From Streptosporangium saharense (GTDB taxonomy: Bacteria > Actinomycetota > Actinomycetes > Streptosporangiales > Streptosporangiaceae), in assembly GCF_014203715.1 (NCBI RefSeq), contig NZ_JACHJP010000003.1, forward strand, positions 62,001-126,000: DNA of 64,000 bases. Reading direction: 5' to 3'. Below the pieces are notes generated by a model, which was not told where the DNA came from, made no database searches, and was given only the letters and a program-made list of their open reading frames with translations. A program made the translations under genes and the position numbers. Positions within the stretch are counted from its first letter, which is position 1. Each line of letters starts with the position of its first letter. Shown piece after piece: positions 17,585 to 27,224 of the stretch.

Positions 17585-17613
17585 CGGCGCACAGTGAGCG
17601 CACGGTGACCGGG

Positions 17614-19104
<1,491 letters not shown>

Positions 19105-19215
19105 CTACGAATAGGCCTTCCCGCTTTTGAAGATCTCAAAGAGGAGCCAGCACTCTGGGAGAGCACTAGGATCCGGTTTGCGTGGAGTTCACGGGAAGGT
19201 CGTAGGGGAGGCGCT

Positions 19216-19692
19216 GTGATCGTTGTCGATCGGTCCGAATTGCTTGTCGTCGGCCATGCCGTACGGACCTCCAACGCGGAGGAGATGGAGCAGGGGCGGG
19301 GGCGGCTCGGCCCGCTGTGGGCGCGGGCGAGTGTCCCCGGCGCCTTCGCGCACGTGCCGGGACGGATCGACGAGAACCTCTACGCCGTGCTGACCGACTA
19401 CGAGAGCGACCACCACGGCTCCTACACGCAGATCGTCGGGGTCGCCGTGCGCAGCGCGGCCGCGCTGCCCGAGGGCATGGTCGCGGTACGGGTGCCCGGT
19501 GTCCAGGCGCTGAAGGTCGAGGCGCGCGGACCCATGCCGGGGGCGATCGTCGAGGCCTGGCAGCAGGTGTGGAAGCACACCGAGTCGGGCGGCTCGCCCG
19601 CCCGCGCCTTCACCACCGACCTGGAGATCCACCACGCCGAGGGCGCCGACCTCTACGTCGCGGTCTTCCCCTCGCTGCGCCCGGCGGTCTAG
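19216..19692 (+). CDS. GyrI-like/effector-binding domain protein
   Basis: A 158-residue stand-alone domain. It opens IVVDRSELLVVGHAVRTSNA and has ENLYAVLTDYESDHHGSYTQ, IVGVAV and VPGVQALKVEARGPMPGAIV, with EIHHAEGADLYVAVF at the end. This is the AraC effector-binding (GyrI-like) fold, which binds small hydrophobic molecules. No DNA-binding domain is attached. AGGGGAGG lies five bases before the GTG start. The stop overlaps the stop of the convergent racemase gene in the tetranucleotide CTAG. Confidence 0.82.
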   Translation: MIVVDRSELLVVGHAVRTSNAEEMEQGRGRLGPLWARASVPGAFAHVPGRIDENLYAVLTDYESDHHGSYTQIVGVAVRSAAALPEGMVAVRVPGVQALKVEARGPMPGAIVEAWQQVWKHTESGGSPARAFTTDLEIHHAEGADLYVAVFPSLRPAV

Positions 19693-20813
19693 GCGAGCAC
19701 CCCCGCCTCGCGCAGTTTCGCCTGCTCCTGCGGGGACAGGCCCCAGGCTGACAGGTCCGTGAGCCGGGTGGCGGGGGAGAGGTCCTGGCCGGGGACACCG
19801 AGCAGGCGCGGCGCGGGAGCGGGCTGGTGGACGCCTCCGGCCTCGACGAAGGTGCCGCGTGCCACGTTGTGCGGGTGCCGGGCCGCCTCGGCCGTGTCGA
19901 GCACCGGGAAGACGCACGCGTCGGAGCCCTCGAACACCTCCTGCCACTGTGCCCGCGTCCTGGACCCGAACGCCTCGGTCAGTCTGCGCCGCAGCTCGGG
20001 CCAGTTCGCCCGGTCGTTCCGGTCCGGCAGGTCGGTCAGGCCCATCAGGGAGACCAGCTCCGCCCAGAACTGCGGTTCGAGCGCGCCGACCGCGACGAAC
20101 CCGCCGTCCGCGGTCTCGTAGGTGTCGTACATGGGGGCCCCGGTGTCGAGCAGGTTGGTACCGCGCGGCCCCCACGAGCCGTCCTGGAGCAGGTGGTAGA
20201 ACATCGCGAACAGCGTCGCGGCCCCGTCCACCATGGCGGCGTCGATCACCCGGCCCCGCCCAGTGCGCTCGCGTTCCAGGAGCGCGAGCAGCACGCCGTA
20301 GGCGAGCATGAGGCCCCCGCCCGCGAAGTCGCCGAGCAGGTTGACCGGCGGCAGGGGACGCTCGCCCTCGCGGCCCAGCGCGGAGAGCACGCCGGAGGCC
20401 GCCAGATAGTCGATGTCGTGCCCGGCGGTCCGCGCCAGCGGCCCCTCCTGGCCCCAGCCGGTCAGCCGCCCGTAGACGAGACGCGGGTTGACCGCGTGCA
20501 GGTCGTCGGGGCCGATGCCGAGCCGTTCGGCGACGCCGGGCCGGTAGATCTCGATGACCACGTCCGCGTTCTCGGCCAGCCGTTTGAAGGCGGCCACGCC
20601 CTCGGGGGACTTCAGGTCGAGCCCGACCGTCCGCTTGCCCCGGTCCATGACCTGGTGCCGTGGGGTGTCTCCCTCGGCGGTGACGACGGCGACGCGCTCG
20701 ATCCGCAGCACCTGGGCGCCGTGGTCGGCCAGCATCATCCCGGCGAACGGCCCCGGCGCCAGGCCCGCAAGCTCCAGCACGCGCACTCCGGCCAGCGGCC
20801 CACTCCTGGTCAA
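19689..20813 (-). CDS. CaiB/BaiF CoA-transferase family, alpha-methylacyl-CoA racemase-like
   Basis: A 374-residue protein. The TTG start at 20811-20813 is taken because GGGGGGATC precedes it and the family begins with GPLAGVRVLELAG, found right after. Further markers are GMMLADHGAQVLRIER, VVIEIYRPGVAERLGIGP, NPRLVYGRLTGWGQEGPLA, GHDIDYLAASGVL and GRVIDAAMVDGAATLFAMF. The combination, including the GHDIDY block and the Asp of NLLGDFAGGG, resembles alpha-methylacyl-CoA racemases, which epimerise 2-methyl-branched acyl-CoAs for beta-oxidation. A CoA-transferase activity cannot be excluded by sequence alone. Confidence 0.88.
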   Translation of the reverse strand: MTRSGPLAGVRVLELAGLAPGPFAGMMLADHGAQVLRIERVAVVTAEGDTPRHQVMDRGKRTVGLDLKSPEGVAAFKRLAENADVVIEIYRPGVAERLGIGPDDLHAVNPRLVYGRLTGWGQEGPLARTAGHDIDYLAASGVLSALGREGERPLPPVNLLGDFAGGGLMLAYGVLLALLERERTGRGRVIDAAMVDGAATLFAMFYHLLQDGSWGPRGTNLLDTGAPMYDTYETADGGFVAVGALEPQFWAELVSLMGLTDLPDRNDRANWPELRRRLTEAFGSRTRAQWQEVFEGSDACVFPVLDTAEAARHPHNVARGTFVEAGGVHQPAPAPRLLGVPGQDLSPATRLTDLSAWGLSPQEQAKLREAGVLA

Positions 20814-21003
20814 GATCCCCCCAGACTCACTCCACGAACGACGGGGACCCGGCGGACGATCCCTTGGTAAGGTCGCGGGGTCTCCTTCCGGCAAGTAGAA
20901 CAACGTTCGGCTTTCCGTGGCAAGACATCTCTCGGCGACCCACGGGGTGCCCGAGTGATATGGGAAACTTGCGCCCTATCTGGATGGGACTAGGGGTCGT
21001 GCG

Positions 21004-22608
21004 ATGACATATCCGCACAGTGAACGGGTGGTCGCTGGGCGCTATCGGCTGTTGCGAGAGCTCGGCCGCGGGGGCATGGGGGTGGTGTGGGAGGGGCACG
21101 ACATCCTTCTCGACCGTCCGGTCGCGGTCAAGGAGGTCCTCCTCCCGCCGAACCTCGCCCCCGCGGAGCACGAACGCCAGCTCGCCCGCACCTCCCGCGA
21201 GGCCAGGACCGCGGCCAGGCTCAACCACCGCAACATCGTGGCGGTCTACGACGTGGCCGAGCAGGACGGGCGTCCCTGGATCGTGATGGAACTCGTCCGA
21301 GCACGGGGGCTCGACGAGGTGGGCATCCTGCCGGTCAGGCAGGTCGCCGAGATCGGCCGCCAGGTGCTGTCGGCCCTCAGGGCGGCCCACGAGGCGGGCA
21401 TCCTGCACCGCGACGTCAAGCCGAGCAACATCCTGCTGGACGCCGAGGGCAGGGCCGTGCTCACCGACTTCGGGATCGCGACTGTCGAGGGCGACACCTC
21501 CCTCACCCAGACCGGCATGGTGACCGGTTCGCCCAGCTTCCTGCCGCCGGAACGCGCGACCAACGGCGACACCGGGCCCTGGTCGGACCTGTGGGCGCTG
21601 GGCGCGACCCTCTACGCGGCGCTGCTCGGTCACGGCCCCTTCGAACGCCGTGACGCCATCGCCACCCTCGGCGCGCTCCTCACCGAGGAGCCCGACCTCG
21701 GCAGGGTGCCTCCCGCGATGCGCGAGGTGCTCACCGGGCTGCTCCAGCGCGACCCGGCGCGCAGGCTGAACCCCGCGCAGGCCGACATGCTGCTGGCTGC
21801 GGCGGCCGACGACCCCTCGGGGACCGCGCCGCGCCCCATGGGACAGTCCGCGACCGCCACGATGCCCGCCAGGCGGCGGCGCAGACGGCAGGCCGGCATG
21901 GGCGGCGGCAAGGTCGCGCTGATCGCCGCCGCGGTGGTCCTCGTCATCGGTGGCGGCGCTGCGGCGGTGGCGATGACGGGTTCGGACACCGTCGTGGTCT
22001 CTCAGGTCAAGCCGCCCCCCGAGCCGATCGACTCCGCCATCCCCTCACCCGTCGCCGAGGCGAGCACCGAGACGGCCACACCGTCCGCGACCCCCACCCC
22101 GACCCCCACGAAGACCAGGACCGCCGCCCCGTCCTCCCGGCTGCGCACCTGGCGGGCCAGGTCCCCGGAGAACTGGTCCATCGGCTACCCGGCGAGCTGG
22201 AAGGGCGACTACGCCGCGGAGACCGGCTACACGCAGTGGCTGCGTCCCGACGGCAAGGCCCACATGGCGGTCGAGGTGCTCCCCGGACCGCTGGGCAGCC
22301 TGGAGACGGTCCAGCGGACCGTCAAGGAGAACACGGCGCAGTGGAGCGACATCGGCTCAGACCGCACCACGCGCGTCCCCCTGGCGTACGGCGCCGGCCT
22401 GCAGTGGGAGTTCACCTGGAAGGCCAGGGACGTCGGCGGTGTGCCGTGGGCGACCCCGGGGACGACCTATCACGAGATCAGCCGGTTCGTCGCGGTCGGC
22501 GACACGGTCATGGTGCTGAGCTGGACCACCGCGGCCTCCGAGTGGAAGGAAGGAATCGGCCTGATGAACCAGGTCATGGGCAGTTTTCACCCTCGCGGAG
22601 GTGAGTGA
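21004..22608 (+). CDS. membrane Ser/Thr protein kinase with extracytoplasmic domain
   Basis: A 534-residue PknB-type kinase. The catalytic domain spans about residues 13-270 with GRGGMGVV (glycine loop), Lys43 in VAVKEV, HRDVKPSN (Asp137), DFG at 155-157 and GSPSFLPPE, so it should be active. A basic stretch, ARRRRRRQ, leads to one membrane segment (about 303-325), a Thr/Pro linker, and an external domain (about 385-530) with NWSIGYPASWKGDY and YHEISRFVAVGDTVMVLSW. That domain recalls LpqN/PsbP-like folds in other exported actinobacterial proteins and may sense a ligand. It is divergent from the racemase gene. Confidence 0.94.
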   Translation: MTYPHSERVVAGRYRLLRELGRGGMGVVWEGHDILLDRPVAVKEVLLPPNLAPAEHERQLARTSREARTAARLNHRNIVAVYDVAEQDGRPWIVMELVRARGLDEVGILPVRQVAEIGRQVLSALRAAHEAGILHRDVKPSNILLDAEGRAVLTDFGIATVEGDTSLTQTGMVTGSPSFLPPERATNGDTGPWSDLWALGATLYAALLGHGPFERRDAIATLGALLTEEPDLGRVPPAMREVLTGLLQRDPARRLNPAQADMLLAAAADDPSGTAPRPMGQSATATMPARRRRRRQAGMGGGKVALIAAAVVLVIGGGAAAVAMTGSDTVVVSQVKPPPEPIDSAIPSPVAEASTETATPSATPTPTPTKTRTAAPSSRLRTWRARSPENWSIGYPASWKGDYAAETGYTQWLRPDGKAHMAVEVLPGPLGSLETVQRTVKENTAQWSDIGSDRTTRVPLAYGAGLQWEFTWKARDVGGVPWATPGTTYHEISRFVAVGDTVMVLSWTTAASEWKEGIGLMNQVMGSFHPRGGE

Positions 22609-22759
22609 CGACGGAGTCGGCGGTGGCCGGAGATACGCCGGTGACGGAACCCCCGTAGAGTTTCCACGCGTTTAACGTGTCCCGCATGGCTCCCGGGACA
22701 TCAGAGATATAACGTGCTAGAGGCGATCTTTACTGTGGGAGCCCTGGGGGTGAGGACCT

Positions 22760-24127
22760 GTGGAACAGATGACACAGATGTCGGCACATCGCCGTGCCGT
22801 TGAGCAGATCAGGGACTCCTACGCCGCGATTCCCGGCGGCTCCGCGCCGCGTCTGGCGAAGGCGACCACCAACCTGTTCCGCTTCAGGGAGGGCTCCCAG
22901 GCGGCGCGCCTGTCGGCCCGCGACCTCGACCGGGTCATCGAGGTCGATCCGGTGACGATGACCGCCGAGGTCCAGGGCATGACGACCTACGAGAACCTCG
23001 TGGACGCCACGCTCGCGCACGGGCTCATGCCGTACGTCGTGCCGCAGCTGAAGACGATCACGCTGGGTGGCGCGGTGACCGGGCTCGGCATCGAGTCGAC
23101 CAGCTTCCGCGACGGGCTGCCGCACGAGTCGGTCGAGGAGCTGGAGATCCTCACGGGTGACGGCCGCGTCGTCGTCGCGCGTGACGACAACGAGCACCGT
23201 GACCTGTTCCGGGCCTTCCCTAACTCCTACGGCACGCTGGGCTACGCGCTGCGGATCCGGATCAAGCTCAAGCGTGTCCAGCCGTACGTCCGGCTGACCC
23301 ACATCCCCTTCACCGACGCCGACAAGTGCATGATCGCCATGAAGGAGATCTGCGAGCGCGGCGAGCACGACGGCGAGCCCGTCGACTTCGTGGACGGCAC
23401 CTTCTTCGGCCCCGGCGAGCTGTACGTCACGGTCGGGCGCTTGGCGGAGAAGGCGCCTTACCTGTCTGACTACACGGGCATGCGCATCTACTACCGGTCG
23501 ATCCAGACCAGGACCCGTGACTGGCTGACCGTCCGCGACTACCTGTGGCGCTGGGACACCGACTGGTTCTGGTGCTCGCGGGCCTTCGGCGTGCAGGAGC
23601 CGCTGGTGCGCTCGCTGATGCCGCGCAAGTGGATGCGCTCCGACGTCTACCGCAGGCTCGTCGGCCTCGACCGTAAGTACGGTGTGATCGCCAGGGTCGA
23701 CCGCTGGCGTGGCCGTCCGCTGCAGGAGTCGGTCATCCAGGACATCGAGGTGCCCGTCGAGCGCGGCGCCGAGTTCCTCGACTTCTTCCACGACAAGGTC
23801 GGCATGGAGCCGGTGTGGATGTGCCCCCTGAGGTCGACGGGACAGTGGCCGCTCTACCCGCTTGAGCCGGGGCGGTTGTATGTCAACTTCGGCTTCTGGG
23901 GTACGGTGCCGTTGCCCAGAGGGCAGTTCGACGGCTACTACAACCGTCTCATCGAACGCAGGGTGCACGAGCTGGAGGGGCACAAGTCGCTGTACTCGAC
24001 GTCGTTCTACTCGGAGGACGAGTTCTGGCAGTTCTATAACGGAACGGCCTACTGGCCAGTAAAGCGGGCATACGACGCGGGTGGCCGGTTGCTCGACCTC
24101 TACGACAAGTGTGTGCGGGGGCGTTAG
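22760..24127 (+). CDS. FAD-binding oxidoreductase of 10-methyl fatty acid synthesis (TmsA/BfaA-like)
   Basis: A 455-residue protein with an N-terminal PCMH-type FAD domain: DLDRVIEVDPVTMTAEVQGM, TTYENLVDATLAHGLMPYVV and TLGGAVTGLGIESTSFRDG, with the C-terminal half of the DHCR24-like type. It sits 12 bases before a cyclopropane-synthase-like methyltransferase. In mycobacteria and relatives this pair makes 10-methylstearic (tuberculostearic) acid: the methyltransferase forms a 10-methylene intermediate from oleoyl chains and the flavoprotein reduces it. The context fits that pathway closely. The GTG start has GAGG just upstream. Confidence 0.87.
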   Translation: MEQMTQMSAHRRAVEQIRDSYAAIPGGSAPRLAKATTNLFRFREGSQAARLSARDLDRVIEVDPVTMTAEVQGMTTYENLVDATLAHGLMPYVVPQLKTITLGGAVTGLGIESTSFRDGLPHESVEELEILTGDGRVVVARDDNEHRDLFRAFPNSYGTLGYALRIRIKLKRVQPYVRLTHIPFTDADKCMIAMKEICERGEHDGEPVDFVDGTFFGPGELYVTVGRLAEKAPYLSDYTGMRIYYRSIQTRTRDWLTVRDYLWRWDTDWFWCSRAFGVQEPLVRSLMPRKWMRSDVYRRLVGLDRKYGVIARVDRWRGRPLQESVIQDIEVPVERGAEFLDFFHDKVGMEPVWMCPLRSTGQWPLYPLEPGRLYVNFGFWGTVPLPRGQFDGYYNRLIERRVHELEGHKSLYSTSFYSEDEFWQFYNGTAYWPVKRAYDAGGRLLDLYDKCVRGR

Positions 24128-24139
24128 GAGGTTGAATCT

Positions 24140-25399
24140 GTGAAGCTCGCAGAGATCTTCGAGATGGTCGTCGGCTCGGAGGCGGGGATCCGTTTCAAGG
24201 CGTACGACGGCAGCAAGGCGGGCCCGGACAGCGCGGACATCGGCATCGAGGTCAAGTCTCCGATCGCTGTGGCCTATCTAGCCCAGGCTCCGGGTGAGCT
24301 GGGTCTGGCCAGGGCGTATGTCTCGGGGCACATTGACGTCGAGGGAGACATGTACTCCCTGCTGGCGCGGATGTGGTCACTCACCATCAACGACATCAGC
24401 ACGGCGCAGAAGATCGCGGCGGTCCGCGCGCTCGGTCTCAAGCCGCTGATGATGAGGGTGCAGCCTCCTCCCCAGGAGGTACGGCGCAGCATGCTCGCGA
24501 AGATGGGAAGCAGGCACGCCAAGCAGCGTGACGCCGAGGCGATCCACCATCACTACGACGTGTCCAACAAGTTCTACTCCTGGGTGCTGGGTCCCTCCAT
24601 GGCCTACACCTGCGCGGTCTACCCGACCGAGGAGTCCTCACTTGAGGAGGCGCAGTACGCCAAGTTCGACCTGGTGGCCAGGAAGCTCGGCCTGAAGCCG
24701 GGGATGCGGCTGCTGGACGTGGGCTGCGGCTGGGGCGGCATGGTCATGCACGCGGCCCGCGAGTATGGCGTGAAGGCGCTGGGGGTCACCCTCTCGCGCC
24801 AGCAGGCCGAGTGGGCGCAGAAGGCCATCGCCGAGGCGGGGCTCGGTGAGCTGGCCGAGGTCCGTCACATGGACTACCGCGACGTCAAGGAGAGCGGCTT
24901 CGACGCCGTGAGCTCGATCGGCCTGACCGAGCACATCGGCAAGGACCAGCTGCCGTTCTACTTCAAGTTCCTCTACGACAGGCTGGTGCCGGGCGGGCGC
25001 ATCCTCAACCACTGCATCACCAGGCCGACCGGCGTGGAGAAGACCATCAACGCGGGCGGCTTCATCAACCGCTACGTCTTCCCCGACGGCGAGCTTGAGT
25101 CGGTCGGCCACCTGGTCCGCCAGATGGAGGACACCGGCTTCGAGATCCGCCACGAGGAGAACCTGCGCGAGCACTACGCGCAGACCCTGCGTCACTGGTG
25201 CGCCAACCTCGACGACCACTGGGATGAGGCGGTCGAGGAGGTCGGGCAGGGGACGGCCAGGGTGTGGCGGCTCTACATGGCCGGGTGCGTGGTCGGCTTC
25301 GAGCGCAACAAGGTCCAGCTCCACCAGGTTCTGGGCGTGAAGCTCGACGACAGGGGAGAGGCCCGGATGCCGCTGCGTCCCTCCCTCGACTGGCCCTGA
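24140..25399 (+). CDS. SAM-dependent fatty acid methyltransferase (TmsB/BfaB-like, CFA synthase family)
   Basis: A 419-residue cyclopropane-fatty-acid-synthase family enzyme. It has AEAIHHHYDVSNKFYSWVLG, the SAM-binding motif LLDVGCGWGGMVMHAA, then GVTLSRQQAEWAQ, and the late DAVSSIGLTEHIGKDQLPFY, all family hallmarks. The N-terminal domain (about 1-125) is the lipid-binding part. Together with the flavoprotein just upstream it should convert unsaturated phospholipid acyl chains to 10-methyl branched chains at the membrane surface. AGGAGG lies before the GTG start; the two genes form an operon ending in a strong hairpin. Confidence 0.9.
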   Translation: MKLAEIFEMVVGSEAGIRFKAYDGSKAGPDSADIGIEVKSPIAVAYLAQAPGELGLARAYVSGHIDVEGDMYSLLARMWSLTINDISTAQKIAAVRALGLKPLMMRVQPPPQEVRRSMLAKMGSRHAKQRDAEAIHHHYDVSNKFYSWVLGPSMAYTCAVYPTEESSLEEAQYAKFDLVARKLGLKPGMRLLDVGCGWGGMVMHAAREYGVKALGVTLSRQQAEWAQKAIAEAGLGELAEVRHMDYRDVKESGFDAVSSIGLTEHIGKDQLPFYFKFLYDRLVPGGRILNHCITRPTGVEKTINAGGFINRYVFPDGELESVGHLVRQMEDTGFEIRHEENLREHYAQTLRHWCANLDDHWDEAVEEVGQGTARVWRLYMAGCVVGFERNKVQLHQVLGVKLDDRGEARMPLRPSLDWP

Positions 25400-25416
25400 C
25401 CGGAGTTCTCACCAGG

Positions 25417-25454
25417 GGCCGCGGCCCGCATCTCGACGGATGCGGGCCGCGGCC
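25417..25454 (+). terminator. terminator hairpin after the 10-methyl fatty acid operon
   Basis: GGCCGCGGCCCGCATC at 25417-25432 and its perfect complement at 25439-25454 form a 16-base stem with a 6-base loop. TTCCGGTTTT follows, giving a partial U-tract on the plus strand. Confidence 0.85.
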
Positions 25455-25513
25455 TTCCGGTTTTGGGACGGCCCCCGCGGAGGTATGCAGGGGTGGTGAG
25501 AAGATCGGGTCGC

Positions 25514-27049
25514 CTACCTCAGCTCACGCTTGAGGATCTTGCCGGTGGCGGTCATCGGGAGGGCGTCCCGGAACTCCACGAACCGCGGATACTTGTAGGC
25601 CGCCATGTTCTCCTTGGCCCAGGCGGCCAGCTCCTCCTCGGTGAGCGTCGCTCCCTGGACGCGGATGACGTAGGCCTTGACCTCCTCGCCGTGCGAGTCG
25701 TGGGGAACCCCGACCACCGCGGCCAGCGAGACGGCGGGGTGGGTCATCAGGACCTCCTCGACCTCACGTGGGTAGACGTTGAAGCCACCCCGGATGATCA
25801 TGTCCTTGGCCCGGTCGATGATCGAGTAGTAGCCGTCACTGTCGCGCACGGCGATGTCGCCGGTACGGAACCAGCCGTCGTTCATGACCTCCGCGGTGGC
25901 CTCGGGGCGGTTGTAGTAGCCCTTCATCACGTTGTGGCCGCGGATGGCGATCTCCCCGGGGCCGTCGCCCTCGACCGTCTTCCAGTCGCCGTCGATCAGC
26001 CTCATCTCCACGCCCCAGACCGGGGTGCCGATCGTGCCGGGCTTGGTCGGCCTGCCGAGCTGGTTGAAGCTGGCCACCGGCGAGGTCTCCGACAGGCCGT
26101 AGCCCTCCAGGATGCCGATGCCGAAGGTGGCCTCGAAGTCCCTGAGCACCTCCCCGGGCAGCGAGGCGCCGCCGGAGACCGCGACCTTCAGCGAGGTGGG
26201 GACCTCGTCACCGCCCTCGTGGACCCTGGTCAGCATGGCCCAGTACATCGTCGGCACACCCGCGAACAGCGTGACGTTCTCCGCGCGCATCAGTTCGAGC
26301 GCGGGGCCCGGCTCGAAGCGCGGCATGAGCACGACGGTCGCCCGGCGCCGGAAGCCCAGGTTCAGCACCGTGGTCTGGCCGAAGGAGTGGAACAGCGGCA
26401 GCGCGGCCAGGAAGGCGTCGCCCTCCTCGGCGCGCGGGAACATCTCGTCGGAGACCATGGCGTTGAGCAGCATGTTCTGGTGGCTCAGCTCCGCGCCCTT
26501 CGGCTGGCCCGTGGTCCCGCTGGTGTAGAGGATCACCGCGGTGTCGTCCGGCGCGGTCTGCACGGTCTGGAACTGGCCGGGCACGCCGTCCAGCGCCGCC
26601 CACAGCGTCTCGCCGTGCTCGGACTCGGTGGCGAAGGCGGTCGCGGGCAGCACGAAGAAGTGCTCGGTCAGCTCGGAGTCGTCGAAGCCCGCCCTGCCCC
26701 GCTCGCCGAGCGGCAGCTCCGGGGTGCCCTCGAAACAGAAGAAGGCCTTGGCCTCGGCGTCCCGCAGGTGGTAGGCGATCTCCCTGGGCTGCAGCAGCAC
26801 GTTGAGCGGCACGACCGTGGCGCCCGTCTTGAGGATGCCGTAGTACACGAAGGGGAAGTAGGGCAGGTTCGGGCAGGCCAGCGCGACCCGGTCCCCCTTG
26901 CCGACGCCCCTGGAGACCAGCAGGTTGGCGACCTGGTTGGCGATGGTGTCGACCAGCGAGTACGGCAGCCGCAGCTCGCCGAAGACGATCGCGGTGCGGT
27001 CGGGCTGCTGACGGGCGCTGTCCTCCAGGACGATCGACAGATTGAGCAT
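25514..27049 (-). CDS. long-chain acyl-CoA ligase (FadD-type AMP-dependent synthetase)
   Basis: A 511-residue ANL-superfamily enzyme. The P-loop-like motif YTSGTTGQPKGAELSHQNML is complete, followed by GYGLSETSPV, the hinge region TGDIAVRDSDGYYSIIDRAK and GGFNVYPREVE, and the C-terminal catalytic Lys in PMTATGKILKREL. It activates carboxylic acids, probably fatty acids, to acyl-CoA via acyl-adenylate in the cytoplasm. GGAGGAC lies before the ATG. The gene is divergent from the GMC oxidoreductase, and a perfect 16-base palindrome in the shared promoter region suggests joint control. Confidence 0.92.
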   Translation of the reverse strand: MLNLSIVLEDSARQQPDRTAIVFGELRLPYSLVDTIANQVANLLVSRGVGKGDRVALACPNLPYFPFVYYGILKTGATVVPLNVLLQPREIAYHLRDAEAKAFFCFEGTPELPLGERGRAGFDDSELTEHFFVLPATAFATESEHGETLWAALDGVPGQFQTVQTAPDDTAVILYTSGTTGQPKGAELSHQNMLLNAMVSDEMFPRAEEGDAFLAALPLFHSFGQTTVLNLGFRRRATVVLMPRFEPGPALELMRAENVTLFAGVPTMYWAMLTRVHEGGDEVPTSLKVAVSGGASLPGEVLRDFEATFGIGILEGYGLSETSPVASFNQLGRPTKPGTIGTPVWGVEMRLIDGDWKTVEGDGPGEIAIRGHNVMKGYYNRPEATAEVMNDGWFRTGDIAVRDSDGYYSIIDRAKDMIIRGGFNVYPREVEEVLMTHPAVSLAAVVGVPHDSHGEEVKAYVIRVQGATLTEEELAAWAKENMAAYKYPRFVEFRDALPMTATGKILKRELR

Positions 27050-27103
27050 GGGCGTCCTCCTCCAGGGCGGGCTCTGTCCCGTGCCATCTTTTCAGGGCGG
27101 AGA

Positions 27104-27119
27104 TACCTACCGGTAGGTA
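27104..27119. promoter_or_regulatory. perfect 16-bp palindrome (TetR-type operator candidate)
   Basis: TACCTACCGGTAGGTA is a perfect palindrome midway between the divergent acyl-CoA ligase and GMC oxidoreductase genes. Its CCGGT core and size fit TetR family operators. The regulator is not adjacent. Confidence 0.65.
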
Positions 27120-27224
27120 ACAATGGTTACGAATTGACGCGTAAAGCACCCCACGGTAAGCAGATGTGAGCCCGCTTACCGGGGGGAAGGGGCCGTCCGT
27201 TCGTGCGACGAGGGGCAGTGGGCA

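Noticed and set aside
19689-19692. Shared CTAG stop codons between convergent genes (also at 54128-54131)
   Set aside because: A curiosity of compact gene ends; overlapping TAG stops are expected now and then and need no special mechanism.
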